From Planctomonas psychrotolerans (GTDB taxonomy: Bacteria; Actinomycetota; Actinomycetes; Actinomycetales; Microbacteriaceae): a stretch of 64,000 nt of DNA. Below, piece after piece: positions 23,824 through 32,534 of the stretch. The stretch spans positions 2,622,400-2,686,399 of the forward strand of contig NZ_SJEV01000001.1 of the NCBI RefSeq assembly GCF_008642235.1, in the 5' to 3' direction. The translations under genes were made by a program, and so were the position numbers. Below the pieces are notes generated by a model. That model saw only the letters and a list, made by a program, of their open reading frames with translations. It searched no databases and was not told the DNA's origin. Within the stretch, counting starts at the first letter, position 1. The number at the start of each line of letters is the position of its first letter.

Positions 23824-24791
23824 GCCGCGTGCCCGGCCCCGGTGCCCGCGGTGCTGCCATCCCGCGGGATCACGGCGACCACCGGTGCCCGCACGGCGTC
23901 GATGGCCGCGAGGCAGAGGAGCACTGCGCCGAGGATCAGTCCTCCCGTCCCGGCGACCACCTCGACAGTGCCCACGACGCCCTCCGGCTGCACCACGGTG
24001 GCGGACGTGCCGGTCAAGAAGGTGGCCGCATTGCGGGTCGCCTGTCCGGCGAAGAAGAGAGCACCGCCGAAGTAGGCGAACAACGCGCCCGAACTCACCT
24101 TCATCACGACCCGTGTCGACGCGATGCGCAGGATGCGATCCGCCTCGGTCAGCGCCTCGTCGGCGGGTGCGGGGGCGGATGCGATACGGGCGAGCGCGAA
24201 CAGGGTCGCCGCGGTGAGGAGCGCCGTCATGATGAGGAGGGGGACGCCGTAGTACCACCCCGGGTAGGGGGTCGACGTGCTCGTCGCATCCCCGAGCGAG
24301 ACGCGTATCGCCCGGTAGGTGCCATCGTCGGCGACCGTGGACGACATTCCGGCGAGGGTGGTGAAGATTGCCGCCGACACTGCCGCGGTGAGGGGGATGA
24401 GGTAGGCCCAGGGCGGTCCGAAGCTCCACGGTCGACGCGGGGCCAGCGACGCGCTCCGGCGGGGTGAGAGGGTGACAGTGTTCATGCGTGCGGGAGGAAT
24501 GGCGCCGAGGACGGTGAGACCCACGATCGCCGCCGCCCCGGGCGCAAGCAGGAGCGGGAGTCCGAAGGCGTCGGGCCGCACCTCGTTCAGGGCGAAGAAG
24601 AACGCGAATGCGACGGCACTCGCGGTGATGGCGGCAAGGGCGCGCATCCTCGACGCGCCGTTCGCGCCGCGGAGCGCGGCAGCCGCGGACTCCGACACCG
24701 GAGCGATGCGGAACGCCTCCGTTCGCCGCGCCCGGGCGAGCGCGAGCGACACTCCGACGGCGACGAGAACGAGAAGGGCGAGCACTGCCAT
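23820..24791 (-). CDS. Multi-pass membrane protein, partner of the GntR regulator
   Basis: A 323-residue protein with about eight hydrophobic segments: residues 2-20, 48-66, 76-97, 130-150, 178-202, 235-255, 285-303 and near the end. I do not recognise a catalytic motif; similar proteins beside YtrA-type regulators are usually annotated only as membrane proteins. The ATG at 24791 has AAAGG 7 nt upstream. It comes before gntR in the operon, so the regulator probably represses both. Ligand or transport function is unknown. Confidence 0.75.
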   Translation of the reverse strand: MAVLALLVLVAVGVSLALARARRTEAFRIAPVSESAAAALRGANGASRMRALAAITASAVAFAFFFALNEVRPDAFGLPLLLAPGAAAIVGLTVLGAIPPARMNTVTLSPRRSASLAPRRPWSFGPPWAYLIPLTAAVSAAIFTTLAGMSSTVADDGTYRAIRVSLGDATSTSTPYPGWYYGVPLLIMTALLTAATLFALARIASAPAPADEALTEADRILRIASTRVVMKVSSGALFAYFGGALFFAGQATRNAATFLTGTSATVVQPEGVVGTVEVVAGTGGLILGAVLLCLAAIDAVRAPVVAVIPRDGSTAGTGAGHAA

Positions 24792-24804
24792 GGGTTTGCC
24801 TTTC

Positions 24805-24859
24805 GTGTATCACTCACGTGGTACACGAAACATAGCAGCTGTATCAACGAATTGATACA
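24805..24859 (-). promoter_or_regulatory. Two GntR/YtrA-type operators and promoter
   Basis: Upstream of the membrane protein-gntR operon lies a perfect inverted repeat, TGTATCAACGAATTGATACA at 24840-24859 (8-bp arms, 4-bp gap). A second imperfect one, GTGTA-n-CAC-n6-GTG-n-TACAC, spans 24805-24826. A TATGTT -10 candidate reads on the minus strand between them (24834-24829). The layout suggests that the regulator binds on both sides of the -10. Confidence 0.68.
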
Positions 24860-24929
24860 CACGGGTGAGAGCGGCGGGCCCTCGGCGTCGATACCCTCGA
24901 CGTCGATGCCCAGCGTCGGAAACTCGTGG

Positions 24930-26408
24930 TCAGTGCCCGGCGGGCATGGCGTCGGCTGCCACGGCGTCGGTCGACCGCCGGATGAAGAAGGCGGCCGGAA
25001 TGGCGAACAACGAGATGATCGCCCCGTAGAGGAACGCCGTCTGGATGCCCGAGGCCGTCGCCACGGTCTCCGAGACGCCGCTCGCGCCCAGAATGATCGC
25101 CTGCGACGACATGACGGTCACGAAGAGTGCGGTGCCCGCGGCACCGGCCACCTGCTGCACCGTGCCGACGATGGCGCTGCCGTGCGAGTAGAGCTGCGGG
25201 CGTAGCGAAGCGAGCCCCGCCGTGAACAGCGGAGTGAAGAGCAGAGCAAGCCCCACGCTGAGCGCGACGTGGGCGGCGAGCACCATCCAGAACGAGGAGT
25301 TCTCGTCGAGCATGGTCATCGACCAGAACACCACGCTCACGATGGTCGATCCGAGGACCAGCAGCGTCGTCGGACCGTGGCGGTCGAAGAGCCGCCCGAC
25401 GAACGGGGCGAGCAGGCCCATGGTCAGGCCTCCGGGCAGGAGCAGGAGCCCGGCGGTGAGGGCCTCGAGGCCGAGCACGGTCTGCATGTAGATCGGCAGC
25501 AGGATGATCGTGCCGAACAGGGCCATCATGCTGATCGCCAGCATGACGATGGAGAACGTGAACGTGCGCGACGTGAAGGTGCGCAGGTCGAGAAGAGCGC
25601 TGTCGGAGCGCTGAAGGCGCAACTGGCGGAGCACGAAGCCGGCGAGGGCCAGCGCTCCGACGCTGAGGGGGATCCACGGGTTCACGGTTCCGGCTCCCTC
25701 ACCCAGGTTGCTGAGTCCGAAGATGAGACCACCGAACCCGAAGGCTGACAGCACGACGGAGAACACGTCGAAGTGGGTGACCCGCGGGCTCGTGACGTTC
25801 TGCACGCGTGCGGCGCCCAGGGCGAGGGAGCCGAGAGCGATCGGCAGGACCAGGATGAACATCCACCGCCAGTCGAGCACGCTGAGGATGATGCCGGAGA
25901 TGGTCGGGCCGATGGCGGGTGCGACCGAGATGACGATGGAGATGTTGCCCATGGTGCGGCCGCGCGCGGCGGGTGCCACCAGAGTCATGACCGTGGTCAT
26001 GAGGAGGGGCATCATGATCGCGGTGCCACAGGCCTGCACCACCCGGCCGACGAGGAGCATTTCGAACCCGGGCGACACGGCCGCAATGAGCGTGCCGGTG
26101 CTGAACAGGCTCATCGCGGTGATGAACACCGGACGCGTGTGGAAGCGCTGCAGCAGGAATCCGGTGATCGGGATGACCACGGCCATGGTCAGCATGAAGG
26201 CGGTGGTGAGCCACTGCGCGGCCACCGCGGTGATCGACAGGTCGTCCATCAACGCGGGCAGCGCGACGCCCATGATCGTCTCGTTCAGGATGACCACGAA
26301 GGCCGAGACGAGGAGCAGCCGGATCACCAGTCGGTCACGGGCGTCGGTGTTCGCGTTCGCGGCGGGAGCGACTTCGCGGGGAAGGGTTATAGGGGCGGTG
26401 TCGGTCAA
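24930..26408 (-). CDS. MFS multidrug exporter, DHA2 (EmrB/QacA-like) family
   Basis: A protein of about 492 residues with 14 predicted transmembrane helices. The N-terminal helix contains VVILNETIMGVALPALMDDLSI, the DHA2 signature. GRVVQACGTAIMMPLLMTTVMTLV and the antiporter motif C-like segment NISIVISVAPAIGPTISGIILS follow. It is predicted to export drugs with proton antiport at the cytoplasmic membrane. The start is unsettled: a TTG at 26408 gives a normal N-terminus, while the frame stays open upstream to 26567 with atypical sequence. No regulator is adjacent. Confidence 0.88.
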   Translation of the reverse strand: MTDTAPITLPREVAPAANANTDARDRLVIRLLLVSAFVVILNETIMGVALPALMDDLSITAVAAQWLTTAFMLTMAVVIPITGFLLQRFHTRPVFITAMSLFSTGTLIAAVSPGFEMLLVGRVVQACGTAIMMPLLMTTVMTLVAPAARGRTMGNISIVISVAPAIGPTISGIILSVLDWRWMFILVLPIALGSLALGAARVQNVTSPRVTHFDVFSVVLSAFGFGGLIFGLSNLGEGAGTVNPWIPLSVGALALAGFVLRQLRLQRSDSALLDLRTFTSRTFTFSIVMLAISMMALFGTIILLPIYMQTVLGLEALTAGLLLLPGGLTMGLLAPFVGRLFDRHGPTTLLVLGSTIVSVVFWSMTMLDENSSFWMVLAAHVALSVGLALLFTPLFTAGLASLRPQLYSHGSAIVGTVQQVAGAAGTALFVTVMSSQAIILGASGVSETVATASGIQTAFLYGAIISLFAIPAAFFIRRSTDAVAADAMPAGH

Positions 26409-26715
26409 GAGGTTCCCGTCGTGGTGCGGCCGGCAAGGCGAGGTGAGCGGTTCCGGGCGTCGGTCCTGGCGGACCGGAGGAAGCGGTGGGTGGGCGTCGA
26501 TGCCCAAGCGTGGAACGGCTCGTGAAACGCACCCCATCCGGCAGGGGAACGACGGCGCGAGCGGCATCCAGCGGTGGCGCTGTTACAGCGAGCGTATCGG
26601 CGCCGTCCTTTATTCCCAGCCTGTGCACATCTTTTCGGCGGAATCGGATTTCGGTGGGAACGGTACAGGGTGGGGTAGCGTCGGGAGGACTGATACTTCC
26701 CACGAGAGGATCCCC
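26409..26715. other. Intergenic region without a gene
   Basis: The 307 bp between the MFS exporter (leftward) and the DUF6412-like gene (rightward) hold no ORF I can support. The right end contains a TAGCGT hexamer (26676-26681) and GATACT (about 26692), either of which could be the -10 for the DUF6412-like gene. The left end would carry the exporter promoter, but no clear hexamer was found. Confidence 0.5.
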
Positions 26716-27009
26716 GTGCGACTGCGTGGTGAACACCTGCTGGCCCTGATGGCTGCGCCGCTGTTCTTCGTCGCCGTGCTGCAGCCGGATGCTTCGGGTC
26801 TCGCCGTCGTGGGAGTCGCGGCCGTGCTGCTTGCTCTCAGCCTCGGTAGCCGGTATCTCGCGGTTCTGATCACCTCGCGGCTTTTGATGGTGGGGCATCG
26901 GTCCCGCGCTCATCGCGAAGCGCTCAGCAGAGTGCCCGCTCCGCTGCACCCCAACACGGACGGTCGACCCCGCCCGCGTGCTCCCGGTCGGATCCCGACG
27001 ACCGCGTAG
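26716..27009 (+). CDS. Small membrane protein, probably DUF6412 family
   Basis: A 97-residue protein with two hydrophobic helices (residues 8-22 and 27-45, the second GLAVVGVAAVLLALSLG) and a basic, Pro/Arg-rich cytoplasmic tail. It starts at a GTG with GAGAGGA 5 nt upstream and precedes the second yidC-like gene by 68 bp. Actinobacterial genomes often pair such a short protein (DUF6412) with a YidC/Oxa1 homologue; I assign that family by context and general character, so the family name is tentative. Confidence 0.65.
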   Translation: MRLRGEHLLALMAAPLFFVAVLQPDASGLAVVGVAAVLLALSLGSRYLAVLITSRLLMVGHRSRAHREALSRVPAPLHPNTDGRPRPRAPGRIPTTA

Positions 27010-27077
27010 TCCTGCCCTCGCCCGGTGGGCTCTGCGCGCAATTCGCGGATCACCCCACCGACAGCAAGGGACACCTT

Positions 27078-27842
27078 TTGGACTTCTACTCGTTCGCCCC
27101 CATCGCCGCCGTGCTCGACGGCGCCTATTTCCTCCTCGACTCCCTCCGTGCCCTCCTCGATCCGCTCGCCGGATCGGCGAGTGCCGCACTCGCCGTGGTG
27201 CTGCTGACGGTGCTGGTGCGCGCCATGCTCACCCCCGTCGGAGTGTCGCAGGTGCGTGCGGAATTCAGCCGCCGCCGGCTCGCACCCCACCTGCGGGAGC
27301 TGCAGAATCGCTACCGCACGAATCCCGAGATGCTCCGGCGCACGATGCAGGAGCTGTACGCCAGAGAGAAGGCGTCGCCGGTGGCCGGCTGTCTGCCCAC
27401 CCTCGCGCAGGCACCGGTTCTGTCGGTGGTCTACGGCTTGTTCGTGCTGCACTCGATCAACGGGCACGCCAATGCCCTGTTGACCGAGCAGCTGTGCGGC
27501 GTGGCCCTCGGGGACTCGCTCATCGCGGCGATCGCCGGTGGCATCGCGGCGCCGGGTGCCGCGCTGTTCGCGGGTGTGCTCGGCGGGATCGCGGTCGTGG
27601 CCTGGCTGTCGCGACGAGTGGCGCTCCGGCAGGCGGCGCTCTTCCCGCAATCGGCGCCTTCGCCTCCGGGAACGCCCGATCTGTCCGGGATGACCAACGC
27701 CCTCAGTTGGATGCCCTTCATCACCGTCGGCATCGCCGCGATCGTGCCGCTGGCGGCGGGTATCTACCTCGCTGTCACCACCGCGTGGACGCTCGCCGAA
27801 CGGTCCGCGCTGCGTGCCATGCTTGGAGCGCGGGCAGGCTGA
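27078..27842 (+). CDS. YidC/Oxa1 family membrane insertase (second copy type)
   Basis: A 254-residue polytopic membrane protein. SAALAVVLLTVLVRAMLTPVGVSQVRAE has the hydrophilic-groove arginine (LVRAMLTP). LRELQNRYRTNPEMLRRTMQELYAREKASPVAGCLPTLAQAPVLSVVYGLF is the conserved YidC cytoplasmic coiled coil plus helix. It is shorter than the main YidC and lies outside the rpmH-rnpA-yidC locus, so it is probably a paralogue. The start is TTG at 27078 with AAGGGA 6 nt upstream. Its cargo is unknown. Confidence 0.88.
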   Translation: MDFYSFAPIAAVLDGAYFLLDSLRALLDPLAGSASAALAVVLLTVLVRAMLTPVGVSQVRAEFSRRRLAPHLRELQNRYRTNPEMLRRTMQELYAREKASPVAGCLPTLAQAPVLSVVYGLFVLHSINGHANALLTEQLCGVALGDSLIAAIAGGIAAPGAALFAGVLGGIAVVAWLSRRVALRQAALFPQSAPSPPGTPDLSGMTNALSWMPFITVGIAAIVPLAAGIYLAVTTAWTLAERSALRAMLGARAG

Positions 27843-27860
27843 TGGGAGGAGGGGACCCCG

Positions 27861-27905
27861 GCGGGCGCCGACCCGGCGGGCACTGAGCCGGCGGGCGCCG
27901 ATCCG
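27861..27905. repeat. Three 15-bp tandem repeats
   Basis: Three consecutive 15-mers start GGCGGGC (27861-27875, 27876-27890, 27891-27905) in the short convergent space between the yidC-like gene and the TIGR03083-like gene. Copies one and three match at 14 of 15 positions; the middle copy is more divergent. No coding role is evident. Confidence 0.55.
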
Positions 27906-27924
27906 AAGTGCCGGGCTCTCCCGC

Positions 27925-28605
27925 TCAGTTCGGCGTGCCGAGCGTGGGCCGCGCCTTCCGTCCGAACAGGAACATGATGAGGGTGGAGGCGGTGCCGCTC
28001 AGTGGCGTTCCCGAGCCGAGGGTCCAGCCGGCATCCGTGGCGGTCAGGGTTCGTGCGCGCAGCACGGCCCGGATCGGTGTGGGCGCCATCACGACGCGGG
28101 CAACGGCCACCGCACCCGTGGCGCGGGGATCGAGCGCGAGGTCCGCCTTCAGGGCATGCGAGATGTCGTAGGCGTGCACCACCGCCTCGATCAGCTCGCC
28201 GATGCGAACTCGGCCGCGACTGGAACGCTTGTCGTCCGCGATCTCTCGGATGCGGTCGACGAGGTCCTCGTAGCTGGCCTGCGCGGCCTTCACGCTCAGG
28301 TCGTCGATCGCCTTCATCGGGTTGATGTGGTGGCCCCAGTACGCCCTGAACCCCGTGCGCAGCATCGTGCCGGTGGAGGAGCCGATACGCCAGACGATGT
28401 GGCCGGCCACATCGCGGACGGTCCAGCCGTCGCACATGCTCGGGCTCTCCCACTGCTCGGGGGTCAGGCCGTCGAGGAGGTCGGCGACCTGCTCGAGGAT
28501 GGTGGCGATCTCGGTCGACCAACTCGTGGTGACCTTGGTCTCCGGAATGCCCGTGCTGGCGCGGCCCGCGTTGCTGAGCGGAAGGAATCTGGCGATGTCG
28601 TTCAT
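27925..28605 (-). CDS. TIGR03083 family / maleylpyruvate isomerase-like (DinB-fold) protein
   Basis: A 226-residue protein with the mycothiol-dependent DinB-like fold. ATILEQVADLLDGLTPEQWESPSMCDGWTVRDVAGHIVWRIG is the hallmark N-terminal segment, with a metal-ligand His in AGHIVW, and ELIEAVVHAYDISHAL supplies the second His. Members include mycothiol-dependent isomerases and S-transferases, but the substrate here is unknown. Start at 28605 with TAGGCT 7 nt upstream indicates a leaderless message. It is divergent from the CynX-like transporter. Confidence 0.86.
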   Translation of the reverse strand: MNDIARFLPLSNAGRASTGIPETKVTTSWSTEIATILEQVADLLDGLTPEQWESPSMCDGWTVRDVAGHIVWRIGSSTGTMLRTGFRAYWGHHINPMKAIDDLSVKAAQASYEDLVDRIREIADDKRSSRGRVRIGELIEAVVHAYDISHALKADLALDPRATGAVAVARVVMAPTPIRAVLRARTLTATDAGWTLGSGTPLSGTASTLIMFLFGRKARPTLGTPN

Positions 28606-28612
28606 GCGCGTC

Positions 28613-28660
28613 AGCCTAGGCCGCTCACATGCGGGAAGCCGTCGGGTCACCACGTAGACT
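28613..28660. promoter_or_regulatory. Divergent leaderless -10 elements
   Basis: Two start-proximal hexamers lie in this 61-bp divergent region. TAGGCT on the minus strand (28618-28613) sits 7 nt from the ATG at 28605. TAGACT on the plus strand (28655-28660) sits 6 nt (ctctcg) from the GTG at 28667. Neither gene has a clear Shine-Dalgarno. Confidence 0.62.
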
Positions 28661-28666
28661 CTCTCG

Positions 28667-29905
28667 GTGCAGACAACCCGCCCAGTGCGCCTCTGGGCCG
28701 GTAGGGGTCTCGCCCTCGCGGGCCTCGCTCTTCTCGCCCTGAATCTTCGCAGCGCGGTCGCCGTGTTCTCGCCCATCGTGGGAGCCATCGACGCGGACAT
28801 CCCGTTGACGCCAACGCTGGTGGGCGTCATCGGGATGCTTCCGCCGGTGTGCTTCGCCAAGTTCGGTCTGCTCGCGCCCGCCGTCGCCCGGAGGCTCGGC
28901 CTCGAACTCACCGTGGTGGTCGCGTTGGCGGCGATGTTGGTGGGCCACGGCATCCGTGGACTGTCGGATTCCTTCGAGGTGTTCGCTGCAGCGACGGCCG
29001 TCACACTCGCCGGCATGGGCTTCGGGAACGTGCTTCTGCCGCCCATCATCAAGCGGTATTTCCCCGATCGCATCGGCGTGATCACCTCGATGACCACCGT
29101 GCTGCTGTCGTTCAGCACCGGCGTTCCGGCGCTGCTCGCCGCACCCATCTCGGACACGGCCGGCTGGCGGGTGGCCATCGCAAGCTGGGGGCTCCTCGCC
29201 GTGTTCGCGCTGGTACCGTGGTTCGCGCTGCTCGCCCAGCACCGCCGGGGCGTTGCCGAGAACGGCACTCCCGAGCTCGCGAAGCCGACGACGGGGGCGA
29301 TCGGTCGCACCTGGCGGTCGCCCATCGCCTGGGCCCTCGTCGTGATCCACGCCGCGTCGTCGTTCAATGCGTATGCGATGTTCGCCTGGTTGCCTCAGGT
29401 ACTCGTCGACAATGCCGGTCAGTCGATTGCGGGAGCGGGTGCGCTGTTGTCGCTGTATGCGTTCATGGGTCTGCCGGCCGCCATCGTGGTGCCGATGCTC
29501 GCGGTGAGGATGAGGAACGTCGGTGTGCTCGTGCAGATGGGTGTTGCGTTCTTCGTGATCGGGTACACGGGGCTGCTCATGATGCCGACCGTTCTGCCGT
29601 GGCTGTGGGTGGCGTTCGCGGGGCTGGGTACCCTCCTCTTCCCTGTCGTCCTCGTGTTGATCAATCTGCGGACGCGAACCCAGCTGGGTTCCGTGAAGCT
29701 GAGCGGATTCTCGCAGGGGATCGGGTACACGATCGGGGCGTTCGGGCCGCTCCTCTTCGGGTTGCTGCACGAGACCTCCGGTGGTTGGCAGCTGCCGATG
29801 GTCATGCTCTTCGGCATGGTGCTCGCCGCAGCGGGAGCCGGACTATATCTCGCGAAGCCGCGGATGCTCGAGGATTCCTGGTTGCCTCGTAGGGTCGAAG
29901 CATGA
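28667..29905 (+). CDS. MFS transporter, CynX/NimT family
   Basis: A 412-residue 12-helix major facilitator. LALLALNLRSAVAVFSPIVGAI near residue 25 is the family signature, with FGNVLLPPIIKRYFPDRIG after helix 4 and LGSVKLSGFSQGIGYTIGAFGPLLFG late. CynX/NimT proteins export or import cyanate, 2-nitroimidazole or similar small compounds; the real substrate is unknown. It starts at a GTG six nt after a -10 hexamer, and its stop overlaps the following ATG (ATGA). Confidence 0.9.
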   Translation: MQTTRPVRLWAGRGLALAGLALLALNLRSAVAVFSPIVGAIDADIPLTPTLVGVIGMLPPVCFAKFGLLAPAVARRLGLELTVVVALAAMLVGHGIRGLSDSFEVFAAATAVTLAGMGFGNVLLPPIIKRYFPDRIGVITSMTTVLLSFSTGVPALLAAPISDTAGWRVAIASWGLLAVFALVPWFALLAQHRRGVAENGTPELAKPTTGAIGRTWRSPIAWALVVIHAASSFNAYAMFAWLPQVLVDNAGQSIAGAGALLSLYAFMGLPAAIVVPMLAVRMRNVGVLVQMGVAFFVIGYTGLLMMPTVLPWLWVAFAGLGTLLFPVVLVLINLRTRTQLGSVKLSGFSQGIGYTIGAFGPLLFGLLHETSGGWQLPMVMLFGMVLAAAGAGLYLAKPRMLEDSWLPRRVEA

Positions 29906-30627
29906 GACTCATCCTTATCCGGCACGGGCAGACCACATCGAACGTGGGCGGGCACCTCGACACGAGCATCCCCGGCGCGGATCTCACTCCGCTCGGGCGC
30001 GAGCAGGCTGCCGCCTTACCGCCCGCGCTCGCGGGTGAGGAGATCGGGGCGCTCTTCGCGTCGAATCAGGTTCGTGCCCAGCAGACGGCGCGGCCGCTCG
30101 CGGATGCGCTCGGCCTGGAGATCGGAGTGCGCGAGGGGGTGCGCGAGGTCAGTGCCGGTGACCTGGAGATGCGGAACGATCGCGAGGCGATCGACATCTA
30201 CCTCACGACAGTGATGAGCTGGGCGGCCGGGCGGCTCGATGTGCGGATGCCGGGCGGCGAGGACGGGCACGAGGCGTTCTCGCGCTTCACCCGTGTTGTC
30301 GACGAGGTCACGAGCAACGGTCACGACACCGTGGCGATCGTGAGTCACGGCGCGATGATTCGGGCATGGGTCGCCTACACGACTCCGAACGTCGACGTGG
30401 AGTGGGTGGCGGAGCGAGCGTTGACGAACACGGGGGTGGCCATCCTCACCGGCTCATCGGAGCGCGGCTGGGTGGCGGAGAGCTGGATCGGAGAGGCGGT
30501 CGGTGGCGACTCGCTCACCGACACCGCCGCGGACGGTCCCGCTGCGGACGCGGCTGCCGCCGACACTGCTGCTACCGGTGTTGCTAGCGGCGCTGCGGAA
30601 CAGCCGATCACCGCACCCCGCAGCTAG
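29902..30627 (+). CDS. Histidine phosphatase superfamily protein
   Basis: A 241-residue enzyme of the phosphoglycerate-mutase-like branch. LIRHGQTTSNVGG carries the catalytic His8, SNQVRAQQTARPLA the second Arg, EVSAGDLEMRND the acid region and VAIVSHGAMIRAW the late His. The last 50 residues are Ala/Asp-rich low complexity, outside the fold. It is translationally coupled to the preceding MFS gene by ATGA, suggesting a joint operon. The substrate cannot be read from the sequence. Confidence 0.9.
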   Translation: MRLILIRHGQTTSNVGGHLDTSIPGADLTPLGREQAAALPPALAGEEIGALFASNQVRAQQTARPLADALGLEIGVREGVREVSAGDLEMRNDREAIDIYLTTVMSWAAGRLDVRMPGGEDGHEAFSRFTRVVDEVTSNGHDTVAIVSHGAMIRAWVAYTTPNVDVEWVAERALTNTGVAILTGSSERGWVAESWIGEAVGGDSLTDTAADGPAADAAAADTAATGVASGAAEQPITAPRS

Positions 30628-30684
30628 CGCGGCCATGGACACCTTCTGCTCGCGGGGATGGAGTCGCGCTCGTAGTGGGAAACG

Positions 30685-32348
30685 CTAGAAGGGTGGCGGA
30701 TCCGAGTCCATCGTGCCGCGCGGTGGGCCGGAGGAGGTCGGGTGCGCTGAGGGTGGTCTCACCACTGTCAAGATCCCTGACTGTCGTGACCCTGATCCCG
30801 GCGCCGACCGCGATCCCGACGGGAACGCCGGCCCTGGGTCGGCTCCGGACGGTAGCCGGTTCTCGGGGTGCGTCAGGTGGCGCCTGCCCGCGGGCGACGT
30901 CCAGTCGAGCGTCCCGTCTCCCGCATGCTTCACTGTCCAGCCACCGTGATGCTTGAGCGTGTGATGTCCGCGGCACAGATGGGCGAGGTTGTCGTGCGCC
31001 GCGAGCCCGTTCGTGTGCCAGTCAATGGAATGGTCGACATCGCAGGAGGTGGCTCGCTGGTTGCATCCGGGGAAGCGACAGGTATGGTCGCGGATCCGCA
31101 ACCACGTGCGCAGATCGGCCGGTACGACGTAACTCGAGCGCCCCACGGAGAGGATGGCACCGGTCTCCGGATGAGTGAGAATGCGCGTGAGCGACGGGGC
31201 CCGAGCGGTGAGTTCGCGGGCGGTCTCGGCATCGATGGGACCGTATCCCTCGAGGATCGCCGGTTCAGTGCCGTGCCCGAGCAGGGTGAGCACCGGGACG
31301 GAGACGTAGACGTGAGGTCGGATGCCGCGGTACCGCGACACCGTTTGTCCGGTTGGTGAGCCATCGACAGCTGAGCCTCCGCCAGGTGATCCTTCGATGA
31401 GTGAGCCTTCGACAGCTGAGCCTTCGACAGGTGAGCCCCCGTCCACACCGCTTCCCGTCACACCGCCTTCGCTCGCGCCAGCACCCACGCCATCGGTTCC
31501 CGGTCGAGCGCTCCGGGGAGGACTCGCGAGAGACCCGCTGCCGCGCAGCCCATCGCCTTCTACCTCATCGTCGAGCAACACATCGCAGAAGATGTCAGCG
31601 CGGAGCTGGGTGAGGGTGCGAGTCTCGGTGCCGTCCCGAAGAGACCGTGCCGTATCGCTCAGCCGGGTGAAGATGGCCGTCACCTTCACGATCGGCAGGT
31701 AGGCGTTCAGCCACCCCATCCCGTCGGCGGCGCCGTCCATCAGCACCTCGCGGTTCTCGAGCGCCCGTGCGTGCCGCTCGGCGAGCGTCTCGGGTTGCAG
31801 CTTCTCCCGCAGAGGACGCAGCTTCCTTGCCAGCGTGGCCGGAGTTGACCGCTCCGCAACCGGGACGGCCACTCGCTCCAGCTGCTCCTTCGTACCGGCG
31901 TTCGACAGCAACGCCGCCGCGTCGACAATGCGTTGGGCATGGGCGTATCCGATCGTTCCCGCGCGTAACGCCCGAACGTGGACGGCAGTGAGTGCGTCAA
32001 CATCTCGCTTACGGCGATCATGTTCTCCGCGGCGCGCTCGGATATGCGCAATGACGTCGCGATCTCGGCGAGAAAGGATCGCCGGGCGATATCGGTGCAA
32101 CCCGATGGAGCACCGGCCCCCGCTTCATCCGTTCCGACCGGCGCGGTGAGGCCCGGACATCCCGCGGCCTGTCGAGCGGTATCGATGAGCTCCGCGCGCA
32201 GCGCCGTGAAACTGGCGATCATCCGCTCGACCTCCACCACCGATTCCGTAAGCGCGCCGACGAACTCATTGGCCGCAGCGGGGGCCGCTATGGTGCTCGG
32301 TTGCTCGGCGCCGACTCGCATTGCGAGCGATGCGCCGGAGGTTCTCAT
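30685..32348 (-). pseudogene. DUF222/HNH endonuclease gene with a one-base frameshift
   Basis: A gene of about 550 codons split over two frames. The N-terminal part (from ATG 32348 or GTG 32354) reads ARRSFLAEIATSLRISERAAENMIAVSEMLTH. At about 31975-31990 the DUF222 pattern moves to the -1 frame (VRALRAGTIGYAHAQRIVDAAALL), as after a single-nucleotide deletion. The C-terminal part has a Gly/Ser/Glu-rich linker and an intact HNH motif (CRFPGCNQRATSCDVDHSIDWHTNG then NLAHLCRGHHTLKH). No slippery run is present at the junction. A sequencing error or recent inactivation are both possible. These genes are multicopy in actinobacteria. Confidence 0.8.
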
Positions 32349-32534
32349 GCCCACATTCCAGCACCCACCACCGACATCCCCGTGGCCCTGTGGGCAACGT
32401 CGACAGACATGGTCCGGCTACCTCGCAGGAGGCGAAGTCTCGGTCGAGAGGGGCGCGGCGCCTCGGGCGGCTGTGCCCCGTACCGGGGCCGCCGCAGACC
32501 GCTCCCCGAGCGATCGGTGCGGCATGCTGAGGAC

